This document shows positions 34,641-45,070 of a stretch of 64,000 nt of DNA, one piece after another; the stretch's first letter is position 1; each line of letters starts with the position of its first letter. The notes under the pieces are model-generated. The model was not told the DNA's origin, ran no database searches, and saw only the letters and a program-made list of their open reading frames with translations. This stretch comes from Brevibacillus brevis (lineage in GTDB: Bacteria > Bacillota > Bacilli > Brevibacillales > Brevibacillaceae): contig NZ_CP030117.1 of NCBI RefSeq assembly GCF_001039275.2, positions 4,496,501-4,560,500 on the forward strand, in the 5' to 3' direction. Made by a program: the position numbers and the translations under genes.

Positions 34641-37553
34641 TTACAGGAGTGTCGACCCCTCCACTACGGCTTGTGCGTCCTCCTTGGAAATAAGGACGGC
34701 GCGAGCCTTACCGCCGCTTTGTCCTGCGACGTACCCATCTGCCTCCATCATTTCGATGAGACGGGCAGCACGGTTATATCCAACGCGGAAACGGCGTTGC
34801 AATCCAGATGCAGAAGCTTGTCCCTGATCAGCCACGAACACGAGCGCTTCCAGATACAACGGATCATCTCCGCTGTCAAACGATGCAACCTGCTGCTCCA
34901 AATCTTCTTTGCTGAAAATGTAGGCAGGCTTTCTTTGCTTTTTAATCATGTGCGTAATTCGCTCAATCTCGTCATCCGAAACGAAGTTCCCTTGCAGACG
35001 AACCGGAGTCGTGCCGCTCTCAAGGAATAGCATGTCCCCTCTACCCAACAGTCGTTCTGCCCCAGACTGATCGAGAATCGTACGCGAGTCAACTTGGGAG
35101 AACACGGCAAAAGCAAGACGAGTCGGTACGTTTGCCTTGATGTTTCCAGTAATGACATCCACGGATGGGCGCTGTGTCGCCAGAAGCAAATGAATACCAC
35201 AAGCACGTGCCTTCTGAGCGATCCGGATAATGCAATCCTCCACATCCTGCGGCGAGACCATCATCAGGTCAGCCAACTCATCAATGATGATCACGATATA
35301 AGGTAGCTGATCATCTGTTGTCTGATTGTAACGGTCGATATCACGAACACCCGCATCTACGAATAGCGCATAGCGCTTCTCCATTTCTTCCACAGCCCAC
35401 TTGAGAGAAGCTGTTGCCTGCTTGGCCTCCGTCACGACAGGCGTAACCAGATGCGGCAGATGATTGTAAGGGGCGAGCTCTACCATTTTCGGATCGATCA
35501 AGAGCAATCGCACCTGCTCAGGAGTCGCCTTGTAAAGCAGACTGACGATGATAGAGTTGATGCAGACACTTTTACCCGAGCCTGTCGAGCCGGCAATCAA
35601 ACCGTGCGGCATCTTTTTAATATCCGCAATAATCGGCTCTCCGCCAATGTCCATACCGAGTGCGACCGCCAACGGGGATGAATGCTCCTGAAACTTGTCT
35701 GAGCTGATAATCTTTTCGATTAATACAGGCTGGCTGGACATATTCGGGACTTCGATTCCGATGGCATTGCGTCCTGGAATCGGTGCCTCGATGCGGATGT
35801 CTTTTGCAGCCAAATTCAGCTTGATATCGTCAATCAATCCCGTAATCTTGTTCACTTTTACCCCGGGAGCCGGTTGCAATTCAAAGCGTGTCACGGATGG
35901 GCCTTTGACAATCCCTACCACCTGAGCGCTGACATTGAAGTTCGCAAGCGTCTCTTCCAATAACAGCTTTTGAATTTGGGTATGCTCATCGTCGTCATCG
36001 CTGACCGGCGGGCTCGGATTCAGCAGTCCCAAATCCGGCAAGGCGTATGGCGGCTGTGCAGACTCTGCTCCTTGGTCAGCTTCAGTGGACGGGGCTTTTA
36101 CCTGAACAGCAGGCTGCCTAGTTATCGATGCCTGAGACATGTTCACGGACTGTGCAGCGGATGAAGCAGAGACAGGGACATGTACGGTTTCTGGTACGGT
36201 TTCTGCAACAGATTCTACAACTGGTTCTACAATCGGTTCCACAACTGGTTGAGCAATGGATTCATGCTCAGTTGGTTCTGATTGCTCTGTTTGCTCTGGC
36301 GTCTCTTCGTAACCCGCTCCTGCTGAACTGAGCTCTTGTGGTGAATCAACTTCTGCTCTCTCTAGCAAACGGCTAATTGCAGTTGCATAGGCAGGCTCTT
36401 CGACGCCATCGCCCTCTAGCTCCGTTTCGACTGCTTGATTCTCCTCCCCAACAGAAGGAGACTGTATGTTATCGCCATCATTCTCGCTCTCCACCTGCAC
36501 AACCGCACTGCTTGTAGTGATTAATCTATGCTCGGCTTCCTCATGGGCTAGCCGCTCTTCCATCGGTAGAGTGTCGTCTGCCGATTCTGGTTGCCCAATA
36601 GACTCCGATCCCTCTTCTCCGGCATTCACGCTCGCCAATGGTTCTGCAAGTCCTATCTCTTCAGTTTGTGCCTGTTCTTCCTCATGCTCTTCTACTACCG
36701 TCTCATCCATTTGTACGGAAGCAGCTACCTCTTGTTCGGAATCTAGTGCTTCTGCGACAGCAGAATCCGAAGCAGTCGCTTCTCTTTCGTTATGTACAGA
36801 TTCATCTTCAACAACAACATGCTGCGGTTCATTTTGCTCAACAGTAGCAGTCTCTTGCTCCTCTGGAAAATACCGCTCGCTCATTTCTTGTTCCCACTGC
36901 TTCACTTGCTGCAAATGTTCTTCTTGCTCCAGACGCGGATAAATGATTCCCGCAGTCGTATGAATCCGATGCTCTGCCTCGCGCGTCGCCGGAGTTATCT
37001 TCCCATAAACCGGGGAAACAATTTCAGACGGCTGGTAAACACGCTTTTCTTCTGGAGAAAAAACGGGCCTCGTTACTTTTTCCGCTTCTTTTTGCTGCGG
37101 CATACGGTTTGGACGCTGCGGTATCTCGATGTTGTTTTTGACAAGTTCAGGTTTCTTTTTCTCGAAAACAGGCTCTGACTTTGTTTCCAGCACGCGTTCA
37201 TTTGCTGGCCGCACCGTTTCACGCTTGGATTCGAATCGCTCACGAGGTGCCTGCTGGCGACTGCGTTCATTCGATTCGGCAGGAGTTACGCTTTGATTAC
37301 GCTTCTTCTCCAAATAGTCATCCGGGACAACTGGAAAACGAAATTGACGGTCTCTTCTTTGACGCACATTGTCTTCTATATCTCGATTGTTTACCCGTTC
37401 TTTTGGGTATATACTTTTTGTTTTCGCCTGAGGCTGACGGGGAGCGGGATTACCTATTGGGTTACTGGTACCTGCTGGACGTCCTTCTTCCTCTATTTCT
37501 TCTTCTCTTTCTCCCTGAAAAAAGTTCATCAGCTTTTGAAGCCACGACCACAT
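34641..37553 (-). CDS. sftA: FtsK/SpoIIIE-family DNA translocase, SftA-like
   Basis: 970 residues from the ATG at 37553 (start WSWLQKLMNFFQGERE) after AAAGGGCG; the frame runs on upstream but lacks a start signal. Unlike SpoIIIE there are no N-terminal membrane helices, the mark of the soluble SftA type that clears DNA from the closing septum. A long acidic, Glu/Val/Thr-rich linker fills roughly residues 100-470. The motor has Walker A GSTGSGKSVCIN and Walker B YIVIIIDELADLMM, and the C-terminal winged-helix gamma domain (RRFRVGYNRAARLIEMMEAD) reads polarity signals. Length is close to Bacillus SftA. Confidence 0.9.
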   Translation of the reverse strand: MWSWLQKLMNFFQGEREEEIEEEGRPAGTSNPIGNPAPRQPQAKTKSIYPKERVNNRDIEDNVRQRRDRQFRFPVVPDDYLEKKRNQSVTPAESNERSRQQAPRERFESKRETVRPANERVLETKSEPVFEKKKPELVKNNIEIPQRPNRMPQQKEAEKVTRPVFSPEEKRVYQPSEIVSPVYGKITPATREAEHRIHTTAGIIYPRLEQEEHLQQVKQWEQEMSERYFPEEQETATVEQNEPQHVVVEDESVHNEREATASDSAVAEALDSEQEVAASVQMDETVVEEHEEEQAQTEEIGLAEPLASVNAGEEGSESIGQPESADDTLPMEERLAHEEAEHRLITTSSAVVQVESENDGDNIQSPSVGEENQAVETELEGDGVEEPAYATAISRLLERAEVDSPQELSSAGAGYEETPEQTEQSEPTEHESIAQPVVEPIVEPVVESVAETVPETVHVPVSASSAAQSVNMSQASITRQPAVQVKAPSTEADQGAESAQPPYALPDLGLLNPSPPVSDDDDEHTQIQKLLLEETLANFNVSAQVVGIVKGPSVTRFELQPAPGVKVNKITGLIDDIKLNLAAKDIRIEAPIPGRNAIGIEVPNMSSQPVLIEKIISSDKFQEHSSPLAVALGMDIGGEPIIADIKKMPHGLIAGSTGSGKSVCINSIIVSLLYKATPEQVRLLLIDPKMVELAPYNHLPHLVTPVVTEAKQATASLKWAVEEMEKRYALFVDAGVRDIDRYNQTTDDQLPYIVIIIDELADLMMVSPQDVEDCIIRIAQKARACGIHLLLATQRPSVDVITGNIKANVPTRLAFAVFSQVDSRTILDQSGAERLLGRGDMLFLESGTTPVRLQGNFVSDDEIERITHMIKKQRKPAYIFSKEDLEQQVASFDSGDDPLYLEALVFVADQGQASASGLQRRFRVGYNRAARLIEMMEADGYVAGQSGGKARAVLISKEDAQAVVEGSTLL

Positions 37554-37722
37554 GTTGCAACGCCCTTTCTTCACTAACCATCTTTTCCCCTTCATCTTAC
37601 CACGAAAAGGGGGCAGAATTAGCTGGATTGTGATTTTTTTCCGTTTTTGCGAAACCTTTTCTCTATTTGCGCGTAGAACAAAGGGGGAATAAAAAATAAT
37701 ATACATAGGGGAGGAACACATC
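37554..37722. promoter_or_regulatory. Divergent promoter region of sftA and the lipoprotein gene
   Basis: 169 bases between divergent starts, AT-rich toward the lipoprotein side, where a TAATAT lies about 20 bases before a GGGGAGGA ribosome site. No strong -35 box is seen. Confidence 0.4.
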
Positions 37723-38994
37723 ATGTGGAAAAAAGGTAGCGCCCTTCTGGTAGCAGGTACAGTACTGCTGACCGGTTGTGCAGGCGAGGCATCCCTGGTG
37801 CGTGATTCTATCGTAGCGACAATTGACAAGCCAAACTATGATTTTGAAGGCTCCTTGAAGCTGACAGGCGACGTTGAGAAATTGCCTGAAGCTTTCGGAG
37901 AACCGGCCGACAAAGAAGGACAGGCGTTGTTGTCCGCTTTGAAAGCAGGCGTAACAGTAAAAGGCTCCCAGCTGGATCTGGACACTGTGAAGTTTGAAGT
38001 AGAAGTAAAAGACGACAAGCTCCTGCGCGACAACAAGCTCTGGACAGGTGACAAAAAAGCATCTGTTGAAACGATCGTTGACGAAGACAAAGTCTACGTG
38101 AAGTCTCCACTGGACAGCAAATACCTGGTAATCGATTCGAACGCATCCAATCCTTTCATGGCTGGGGTTGACTCCGATGCTGCTAACGCTGCAAAGCTGA
38201 AAGACTACCAAGACAAAATGAACGACCTTACTTTCAACTTTGTTAAAAAGTATGTAAGTAAATACGGCTATACATTGGCAGACGCGAAAAACCATGGCAA
38301 ACAATCCGTTACATTGCCGAACGGCGAAAAAGTAGAAGCGACTCACGTAACTGTAAAAATCGACGCAAAAGAATTGGTAAAAATGTTCTTCTTCACAGCT
38401 AACGATGCAGTAGCTAGCAAAGAAGTAAAAGATTTTGCGATCGATATGATGGTACTGACCACTTCCATGACAGAAGATCTGTACCCAGAACTGGGCAAGA
38501 AAACTACAGAAGCTGAGAAGCGCGCAAATGCAGAAGCAATGATCAACGAAAGCATGGCTGAAGCGAAAAAATGGCTGGATGAAACAGGTAAAACATACAC
38601 ACCTGAAAAAATCGTAGAAGAAATGAAAAAAGAAGGCTTCCACAAGCTCGCTTGGAACCTCGACTTCTACATCGACAGCAACAAAATGCCTGTGAAACAA
38701 ACAAGCGATCTGAGCGTAACTTTCCAAGCTCCTGAAATGAAGCAAGCTGTAACAATTGGTCTGGCTGCTGATCAATATGCATACAACTTCGGAAAAGCAA
38801 CCAAGTTCAATGCACCAGCAAAAGATGCTGGTCTGACAGTAGAACAGCTGGTGAAAGATGAAAAAGCAATCAACAGCTTTAGCGACAAAGGCTTTGTTCG
38901 TCCAATCGCTGAGAGCATGGTTGATCAACAAAAATGGATGGAAGAATTGACTGAGGATTTGGAAGTTGAAGAAGCAACGACCACTACGAAGTAA
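37723..38994 (+). CDS. Lipoprotein of unknown function
   Basis: 423 residues with a lipoprotein signal peptide: KKGSALLVAGTVLLTGC ends in a lipobox with the lipidated Cys at about residue 19. The mature protein is lysine- and glutamate-rich, has no other clear motif, and looks like an alternating strand/helix surface protein (TVKGSQLDLDTVKFEVEVKD). Codon use is strongly biased to AAA/GAA/GTA, suggesting high expression. GGGGAGGA precedes the ATG and a strong terminator follows. It is divergent from sftA. I do not recognise a named family; it is anchored outside the membrane. Confidence 0.85.
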   Translation: MWKKGSALLVAGTVLLTGCAGEASLVRDSIVATIDKPNYDFEGSLKLTGDVEKLPEAFGEPADKEGQALLSALKAGVTVKGSQLDLDTVKFEVEVKDDKLLRDNKLWTGDKKASVETIVDEDKVYVKSPLDSKYLVIDSNASNPFMAGVDSDAANAAKLKDYQDKMNDLTFNFVKKYVSKYGYTLADAKNHGKQSVTLPNGEKVEATHVTVKIDAKELVKMFFFTANDAVASKEVKDFAIDMMVLTTSMTEDLYPELGKKTTEAEKRANAEAMINESMAEAKKWLDETGKTYTPEKIVEEMKKEGFHKLAWNLDFYIDSNKMPVKQTSDLSVTFQAPEMKQAVTIGLAADQYAYNFGKATKFNAPAKDAGLTVEQLVKDEKAINSFSDKGFVRPIAESMVDQQKWMEELTEDLEVEEATTTTK

Positions 38995-39008
38995 TATTTT
39001 TCCTCACG

Positions 39009-39043
39009 AAAAAAGCACGGCGCCACTCGCGTCGTGCTTTTTT
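39009..39043. terminator. Strong bidirectional terminator
   Basis: Perfect 11-bp stem AAAAAAGCACG / CGTGCTTTTTT between the lipoprotein gene and cysC, with T runs on both strands. It serves the lipoprotein gene and the sulfate operon. Confidence 0.92.
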
Positions 39044-39057
39044 ACCTACCCATAAAA

Positions 39058-39663
39058 CTAGAGAATCTGGTGCTCCTCCAGGTATGTAAGGACAATCTGG
39101 ACAGATTCTTCAATCGTCTGCTCGTCGCTCTCAATGACCAGTTCCGCTTGAAGAGGCTCTTCATACGGCGCCGAAATCCCCGTAAACTGACCAATCTCTC
39201 CGCTTCTCGCTTTTTGGTACAATCCCTTCACATCCCGGCGCTCACACTCATCCAATGAACATTTTACATATACCTCGATGAATTCTCCCGCTTCTACGAG
39301 ATTACGCGCAAGCTCCCGGTCCTCCCGATAAGGAGAGATAAATGCCGTCAAGGTAATCACACCTGCATCTACGAATAGCTTCGCGACCTCGCCAATTCGG
39401 CGAATATTTTCTTGTCTGTCCTCAGCCCCAAACCCCAATCCGCGGTTTAAGCCGTGACGTATATTGTCACCATCCAGTACGTAACTGGCTAGCCCTCTTT
39501 GATGCAGTTCGTGTTCGACTGCATTGGCCAACGTCGATTTGCCAGCACCTGACAGCCCCGTAAACCATAAGACACAGCTTTTGTGGCCTGCACGCTTCTG
39601 ACGGTCTTCTTTGGTTACCGTCGTCTGATGCCATACGATATTCGCGGTGCCCTCTCTACTCAT
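39058..39663 (-). CDS. cysC: Adenylylsulfate (APS) kinase
   Basis: Phosphorylates APS to PAPS with ATP. 201 residues with P-loop [14 protein letters not shown], the substrate segment [15 protein letters not shown] and [17 protein letters not shown] follows GGAGAG. It is the last gene of the sulfate assimilation operon, 39 bases after sat. Confidence 0.96.
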   Translation of the reverse strand: MSREGTANIVWHQTTVTKEDRQKRAGHKSCVLWFTGLSGAGKSTLANAVEHELHQRGLASYVLDGDNIRHGLNRGLGFGAEDRQENIRRIGEVAKLFVDAGVITLTAFISPYREDRELARNLVEAGEFIEVYVKCSLDECERRDVKGLYQKARSGEIGQFTGISAPYEEPLQAELVIESDEQTIEESVQIVLTYLEEHQIL

Positions 39664-39702
39664 CGTCTCTCTCCTCTCCTATAACCGCATTCTTCTAGCC
39701 GA

Positions 39703-40842
39703 TTATACGGACACTGGTCGCAGCCCTTCGATCAGTACCTGCGCGACCTCAGGACGGCTAAATTGAGGTGGCGGAGCCTCCCCGCGCGCAAGCATTTCCC
39801 TCACCTTTGTCCCGGACAGCGCGACATGGTGCTCACTATCATGCGGGCACGTTTTGGTAGAAGCCATGTTTTCGCAGCTCCTGCAATAAAAGCTGTTCTC
39901 AAAAAATAACGGCGTAATCCCTAGCTCCTCTGGCTGGAACTGGCGGAAAATATGCTGGGCATCGTAAGTCCCGTAGTAGTTGCCAACACCTGCGTGGTCC
40001 CGGCCTACAATAAAATGAGTGCAGCCGTAATTCTTCCTTACCAATGCGTGAAAAATCGCTTCCCTCGGTCCTGCGTAACGCATGGCAGCCGGGAACACAG
40101 CCAACTCTACCCGGGTAGCCGGATAGTATTTTTCCAGCAATACCTGATAACTGTTCATCCGCACATCAGCAGGGACGTCATCTGCCTTCGTTTCGCCCAC
40201 GAGAGGATTCAAAAAGAGACCATCGACGATTTCGAGAGCTGACTTCTGGATGTATTCATGTGCGCGGTGGACTGGGTTGCGTGTCTGAAAGCCGACAATC
40301 GTTTTCCAGCCCTTTTCGGCAAATCGTTCTCTCGTTTGTGCCGGATCGAAGTGATAGCTAGCAAAGCGACCTTTTTCGGTGCGCTTTACCAACGTAATTG
40401 GGCCAGCCAAATAAACGGCGGGACGCTCCAGCAGCTTTTTCACCCCGGGATGATTCGTATCGTCAGTGCCATAAACGAGCCGAGCTTCCCGCTCCTTGTC
40501 GGGTGAATAAATATCGGAGATCGCAAGAATGCCATAAACCGTACCTTGATGGCTCAACCGTACCTTGTCTCCGATCTGCAAGGCTCCTGCGACTGTGGTC
40601 GAGACCGGAAGCGTGATCGGAATGCTCCAAACGGTACCATCTGCCAGTCTCATCTGCTCTACGACAGAAATATAATCCGCCCGATTCAAAAACCCCGCAA
40701 GCGGACTGTAGCCCCCAATCCCGATTAATTCCAGATCTGCGAGTGCAAATGCATCTATCTCTACCTCATGCGTAGTCACCGACAGGTCTACCTGTGGATC
40801 AAATCGGTTTACCAGCTCTCCCCCGTGAGGTTTCCCACTCAT
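39703..40842 (-). CDS. sat: Sulfate adenylyltransferase (ATP sulfurylase)
   Basis: Makes APS from sulfate and ATP. 379 residues from the ATG at 40842 after AGGAGGGG. The nucleotide motif [16 protein letters not shown] and the [17 protein letters not shown] motif are intact. A zinc-like Cys set ([17 protein letters not shown]) is present as in the homo-oligomeric bacterial/archaeal type, and no kinase domain is fused. Confidence 0.96.
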   Translation of the reverse strand: MSGKPHGGELVNRFDPQVDLSVTTHEVEIDAFALADLELIGIGGYSPLAGFLNRADYISVVEQMRLADGTVWSIPITLPVSTTVAGALQIGDKVRLSHQGTVYGILAISDIYSPDKEREARLVYGTDDTNHPGVKKLLERPAVYLAGPITLVKRTEKGRFASYHFDPAQTRERFAEKGWKTIVGFQTRNPVHRAHEYIQKSALEIVDGLFLNPLVGETKADDVPADVRMNSYQVLLEKYYPATRVELAVFPAAMRYAGPREAIFHALVRKNYGCTHFIVGRDHAGVGNYYGTYDAQHIFRQFQPEELGITPLFFENSFYCRSCENMASTKTCPHDSEHHVALSGTKVREMLARGEAPPPQFSRPEVAQVLIEGLRPVSV

Positions 40843-40885
40843 ATTAAAAGCCCCTCCTATCCTTGGTTTGTTCTTCTCTTTTTCG

Positions 40886-41602
40886 TTACCTAGCGAGATG
40901 CAGGCCACATTCCGTTTTCCCCGCTTGTGCCCAGCGCCCTGCTCTCGAATCTTCGCCCTCTTTTACAGGACGAGTACAAGGAGCGCAGCCGATGCTCGGA
41001 TAGCTCTGGTCGTGAAGGGGGTTGTACGGCAATTCAAATGTCCGAATGTACTGCCATACTTCCTCCGACTTCCAATGAATGAGCGGGCAAATTTTTAGCG
41101 ACTGGAATTTTTCATCGCGATTAACAAACTCGACATCCGCTCTCGTGGCCGACTGCTCTCTGCGTAGTCCTGACATCCAGGCAACCGCTCCGGTCAGCAC
41201 ACTTTCCATCGGCTGCACTTTGCGGATATGGCAGCACATATCCGGCTGCCTGCTCCACAATTCATCGCCATGGAGGTCTGCCTGCTGTGCCAGCGTGATG
41301 TCCGGCTGCTTGACCGTTATCCGCAGCGCGGGATACCTCGCTCTCACCTGTTCAATCAAGCTATACGTCTCGGAAAAGTGGAGATTGGTATCCAAAAAAG
41401 TGACCTTGGCATCCTTTTTCACATCGCTGATCATATCGAGCAGCACCATGGCCTCGGCCCCAAAGCTACACGAATAAATCAAATCATCTGAAAACGTTTT
41501 ATAGGCCCATTTGATTACATCTATGGTGTCGCCCTTTGCGAGACTATTATTGATGGAAGCAAGTTGTTCCTTTGTAGCTGACGCATAATTCAGCTGGCTC
41601 AT
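40886..41602 (-). CDS. cysH: APS/PAPS reductase
   Basis: Reduces APS or PAPS to sulfite with thioredoxin. 238 residues. [12 protein letters not shown] begins the PAPS-reductase core; the catalytic C-terminal tail is KTECGLHL. The pairs CCHIRKVQP and GCAPCTRPV supply the four cysteines of a 4Fe-4S cluster, the mark of APS-type reductases, though Bacillus CysH enzymes can use both. The presence of cysC leaves the preferred substrate open. Confidence 0.95.
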   Translation of the reverse strand: MSQLNYASATKEQLASINNSLAKGDTIDVIKWAYKTFSDDLIYSCSFGAEAMVLLDMISDVKKDAKVTFLDTNLHFSETYSLIEQVRARYPALRITVKQPDITLAQQADLHGDELWSRQPDMCCHIRKVQPMESVLTGAVAWMSGLRREQSATRADVEFVNRDEKFQSLKICPLIHWKSEEVWQYIRTFELPYNPLHDQSYPSIGCAPCTRPVKEGEDSRAGRWAQAGKTECGLHLAR

Positions 41603-41617
41603 GTGCCCCCTCCTTGA

Positions 41618-43120
41618 TCATTCAGCGTACGATCCTTTCTGCGAAGCAGTCGTCGACAAGACAAGTGTCTGCCCATGCTTGGCATGCTCGCGCCACGCCA
41701 TGAGCTCATTTGTATGGCTGCTTACGGATTGCCAGCCCATTTCTCTCGCCGCATCTGCTGCTTCCTTTCCGACACATACGATCCGTGTCCTTGACCAGGC
41801 ATCGCCAGCGAATTGCGCCAGCGCAAAGAGCGTATGGGCGTCATCCGTCGCTAGCCAGTCAAATGACAATTCTGCCTTTTTCGAATCGAGGTGCCTCTGC
41901 TCCCATTCGAGCATACCCGCTTGGATCACTTGAATCACCTTGCCGTGGTCCAACATGATTCTTTGCGGCTTTCTTGCCCCTGCGTACAGCACCTTCTCTT
42001 CCTTTTCCAAGGCAAGCAGCTCGGGGAATGCCAGCAGAGGTGTGTTTTCATCCAGCACCAAGTCCGGATATATCCCCCGTTTCTCAAAAGCCTCAAAAGC
42101 CCGTTGTCCACAAACAGCCAGCTTGCTCGTCAAGCGCCGTACATCATAACGCTGTTGTCGCAAGGCAGAAGTAAAAAAGGATACTTGCTGCTCATTCTCG
42201 AAGACGAGCCAACGATAAGTAGCAAGCTCTGCCAATGGTGTGTCAAACGTGCAGCGTTCGATCAAAGGAATCGGCATGACTTCGGCTCCCAACTGCTCCA
42301 AGGCAATCACGAGCTCGCTATTTCCTTCCTCGCTTGCTCTTCTTGCAACAGCTACTCGTTGACCGAACAAAGGGCGCGATTCGTACCAGTTCAGCGATTC
42401 CCGCAGACGTACGACCTCACCCACGATAATGATAGCGGGTGCGGCAAAACGAGCCTGCTCGACTTCCTTATCTATCGTCCCAAGCTTGCCGATCAACGTC
42501 TCCTGTTCACGCACCGTCCCCCAGCGTACGAGAGCAACGGGCGTATGGGCGTCTTTTCCATGTGCAAGAAGGCGCTCCCTGATGCGAGACAGATTTTTCA
42601 CACCCATGTAGATGACCAATGTTTCCATCGAGGCGAGGGCTGCCCAGTCCGGCTCCTTTCCCGCATTTTTTTCACACAAGTGACCAGTGACAAAAGCGAC
42701 GGAAGAATTGTAGTCACGATGCGTCAGCGGAATACCCGCATAGAGCGGAGCGGCCATCCCGGAAGTAATCCCTGGGACGATCTCAAACGGAATAGAATGA
42801 TCGCGGCACATCTGCGCTTCCTCTCCTACCCGCCCGAACATGCTCGGGTCCCCGCCTTTCAGTCGAACGACGCATTTCCCCTTTTGAGCTTCCCGGATGA
42901 GCAGGAGGTTGATCTCTTCTTGCGGCAATGTATGATGATCGGCCTCTTTCCCGCAATAGATGAGGGTGGCTCCCTTTTTTGCGTACGAGAGAAGCTGCGG
43001 GCTTGCCAGGCGATCGTACACAATCACATCCGCAAGACGAAGTGACTCCATGCCGCGAATCGTCAGTAGCTTGGGGTCACCAGGCCCTGCTCCGACAAAG
43101 ACGACTCTGCCTGTGTTCAT
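41618..43120 (-). CDS. cobA: Uroporphyrinogen-III C-methyltransferase fused to uroporphyrinogen-III synthase
   Basis: About 500 residues from the ATG at 43120 after AAGGAGG. Residues 1-245 are the SAM-dependent methyltransferase that makes precorrin-2 (VVFVGAGPGDPKLLTIRGM, VRLKGGDPSMFGRVGEEA, VPGITSGMAAPLYAGIPLTH). Residues 250-500 match HemD (FGQRVAVARR, GAEVMPIPLIE, KLAVCGQRAFEAFEKRG). The fusion is known in Bacillota. It supplies siroheme for the sulfite reductase in the same operon. The precorrin-2 dehydrogenase needed for the middle step is not in this operon. Confidence 0.95.
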   Translation of the reverse strand: MNTGRVVFVGAGPGDPKLLTIRGMESLRLADVIVYDRLASPQLLSYAKKGATLIYCGKEADHHTLPQEEINLLLIREAQKGKCVVRLKGGDPSMFGRVGEEAQMCRDHSIPFEIVPGITSGMAAPLYAGIPLTHRDYNSSVAFVTGHLCEKNAGKEPDWAALASMETLVIYMGVKNLSRIRERLLAHGKDAHTPVALVRWGTVREQETLIGKLGTIDKEVEQARFAAPAIIIVGEVVRLRESLNWYESRPLFGQRVAVARRASEEGNSELVIALEQLGAEVMPIPLIERCTFDTPLAELATYRWLVFENEQQVSFFTSALRQQRYDVRRLTSKLAVCGQRAFEAFEKRGIYPDLVLDENTPLLAFPELLALEKEEKVLYAGARKPQRIMLDHGKVIQVIQAGMLEWEQRHLDSKKAELSFDWLATDDAHTLFALAQFAGDAWSRTRIVCVGKEAADAAREMGWQSVSSHTNELMAWREHAKHGQTLVLSTTASQKGSYAE

Positions 43121-43175
43121 TCCAAATTCGTCCTCCTTGCTGCTTTGTTCCTTCACAGGAAGAGTCTTGGCCGTT

Positions 43176-43415
43176 TTAAGTAAATGTAGAGGTTTCCACT
43201 ACGTACCCGACTCCTTGGCGTCCGAGCGGCTTCTTTTCCACCAGGCTCAGCTCCTTGATACGAGGTGGCGTTATCGTATGTCGCAAGAGATTGTTCTCGG
43301 CTGAAGAGAAGGCTCGCTCATCCGTTTTTGCGATCACCACAACTGTCAGTAACCGCCCTTCCTCTAGCACAGCTTCCAGCTTGTAAAGGTAGCTCTCTGC
43401 TTGTTCCTCTCCCAT
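43176..43415 (-). CDS. Small conserved protein, DUF3906-like
   Basis: 79 residues with a strong GGGGGG ribosome site. It starts with YLYKLEAVLEEGRLLTVVVI, keeps ETDERAF-like and NNLLRH segments and ends GVGYVVET, resembling small DUF3906 proteins that I recall near sulfite/siroheme genes. No membrane part or cysteine is present. It sits between the sulfite reductase and cobA-hemD genes. Function is unknown; it may help siroheme assembly or reductase activity. Family assignment is from memory and only fairly sure. Confidence 0.65.
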   Translation of the reverse strand: MGEEQAESYLYKLEAVLEEGRLLTVVVIAKTDERAFSSAENNLLRHTITPPRIKELSLVEKKPLGRQGVGYVVETSTFT

Positions 43416-43453
43416 GACATGTCCCCCCTGACCAGGCTATACCCGCACGAGCA

Positions 43454-45070
43454 TTACGCTGGTTGCAGAATGGCGTCAACCTGTCCTTGGATATGGGAAA
43501 GTCCTACCCGCTCCACGTAGCGCCAGTATGGTTCGCCTTCCTGACGATCCGCCTTGTACAATGTGACCAATTGGGCAAGGAACGGACCGAGTCTATCCAC
43601 AGTAATCCGCGCGTTAAGCTTGCGGTTGAATTGCGGCTCCTCCAGTGTCCCGCCAACGTAGATGTCAAACGCCTCTACCATCCCGTTCGATGTCTTGACC
43701 AATGCGCCTTGCAGGCCGATATCCGCAATTTGACGCTGACCACAAGAATTCGGGCAACCAATCATATGAATGCGCAGCGGTGTTTCGAGAACGACTGTAT
43801 CATCCAAATATTGAGCTAGTGAACGCATCCGCTCCTTGGTCTCCACGATAGCCAGATTGCAATATTCCGTACCTGTGCATGATACGGCATACCCGACAAA
43901 CGTATTGGGCTGCCATTTGAAGCGGTTCACAATCATCGGCTCTTCGCGGAAAGCTGCGACCTTCGCTTCGGGAATGTTGCGAATCAGGACATTTTGCGTG
44001 TTACAGGTGCCAATCGTCCCATCGCCATATTCGTCTGCCAGACGTGCAAGTTCATTTAGCTCCCCTGCATTCATCCGCCCAACGGGAACAGACAAGCCTG
44101 CGTAGTATAGTCCTGCTTGGCGCTGCTCGTGAATGCCGTAAAAATATCCACCATTCCAGCCCGAGGTTAAATCGATACCACCCGGCTCAAGCTCGCCCAC
44201 CAGCTCCAGTAATTGCTCCGTGAACTTTTCCGGTCCCCAGTCAGCGACCAAGAACTTAAGACGTGCATGCGTACGTTTTTGACGGTAGCCGAAATCGCGG
44301 AACAAAGTCGTAACTCCTGCCGTTACTTTGACGACCTCTTCTGGTCGCACGAACACATCCAGTTGCTTCGCCAAGTATGGCTTCGCTGACAAGCCTCCAC
44401 CTACCCATACATGAAAGCCGATTACTTCCTCGCCAGCCATGACTTTTTTGGCCGGAGTGAAAGCCAGATCGTTAATTTGCGCATGCGCGGCGTTATGGAT
44501 ATTGGCAGAAACTGATATTTTGTACTTGCGTGGCAGATTGGAGAAGTCACGATTGAGCAAGAAGAATTTTTCTAACTCCGCTACGATGGGACGTGTATCC
44601 AGCACTTCATGCGGATCAATACCTGCCAGTGGGTTCCCCATGATTTGCCGTGGACAGTCTCCACATGCTTCAAAAGAGGATAGCCCCGCTGATGCGAGCC
44701 GATCAAAAATGTCAGCGAGTGATTCTACCGTAAGCCAGTGAAATTGCACGGCCTGACGTGTGGTCACATCCACCAGATCACGTCCATAAATTTCCGCGAT
44801 TTTGGCGAGCACCCGAGCTTGTTCACTGCTCAAAATGCCTCCAGGTATGCGAACGCGCATCATGAAGTGGCCGTCCTTTGGTCGCTGCTGATAAACGCCT
44901 GCCCACTTAAATCGATCCATATCAGAAGATTCAATCGATGCGAAGCCTTCTTTGGAATAGGTGTTTACGATCGTTTCGATGACATCCAGTCCGTCTTTTT
45001 CCAGCTTCGTAAACTCCATTTTGTTGAGGGATGGATCAGCAGCCCACTTCCACTGCTTTCTCTCTGCCAT
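43454..45070 (-). CDS. Assimilatory sulfite (or nitrite) reductase, siroheme/4Fe-4S type
   Basis: 538 residues. Two ferredoxin-like half domains (MRVRIPGGILSSEQARVLA and the later LSVPVGRMNAGEL) flank siroheme-binding parts; cluster cysteines are in SCTGTEYCNLA and IGCPNSCGQRQ. It reduces sulfite to sulfide with six electrons. No CysJ-type flavoprotein is in the operon, so ferredoxin is the likely donor. Sulfite is favoured over nitrite because cysH, sat and cysC are co-transcribed. Its start overlaps sirB by 35 bases. Confidence 0.93.
   Translation of the reverse strand: MAERKQWKWAADPSLNKMEFTKLEKDGLDVIETIVNTYSKEGFASIESSDMDRFKWAGVYQQRPKDGHFMMRVRIPGGILSSEQARVLAKIAEIYGRDLVDVTTRQAVQFHWLTVESLADIFDRLASAGLSSFEACGDCPRQIMGNPLAGIDPHEVLDTRPIVAELEKFFLLNRDFSNLPRKYKISVSANIHNAAHAQINDLAFTPAKKVMAGEEVIGFHVWVGGGLSAKPYLAKQLDVFVRPEEVVKVTAGVTTLFRDFGYRQKRTHARLKFLVADWGPEKFTEQLLELVGELEPGGIDLTSGWNGGYFYGIHEQRQAGLYYAGLSVPVGRMNAGELNELARLADEYGDGTIGTCNTQNVLIRNIPEAKVAAFREEPMIVNRFKWQPNTFVGYAVSCTGTEYCNLAIVETKERMRSLAQYLDDTVVLETPLRIHMIGCPNSCGQRQIADIGLQGALVKTSNGMVEAFDIYVGGTLEEPQFNRKLNARITVDRLGPFLAQLVTLYKADRQEGEPYWRYVERVGLSHIQGQVDAILQPA

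Noticed and set aside
37663-38931. 422-residue open frame on the minus strand opposite the lipoprotein gene
   Set aside because: Very rich in Phe/Cys/His, no ribosome site, and explained by the AAA/GAA codon bias of the plus-strand lipoprotein, which has a signal peptide, start signals and terminator.
41891-43045. 384-residue plus-strand open frame
   Set aside because: Lies wholly inside the recognised cobA-hemD gene on the other strand; no start signal and no domain.
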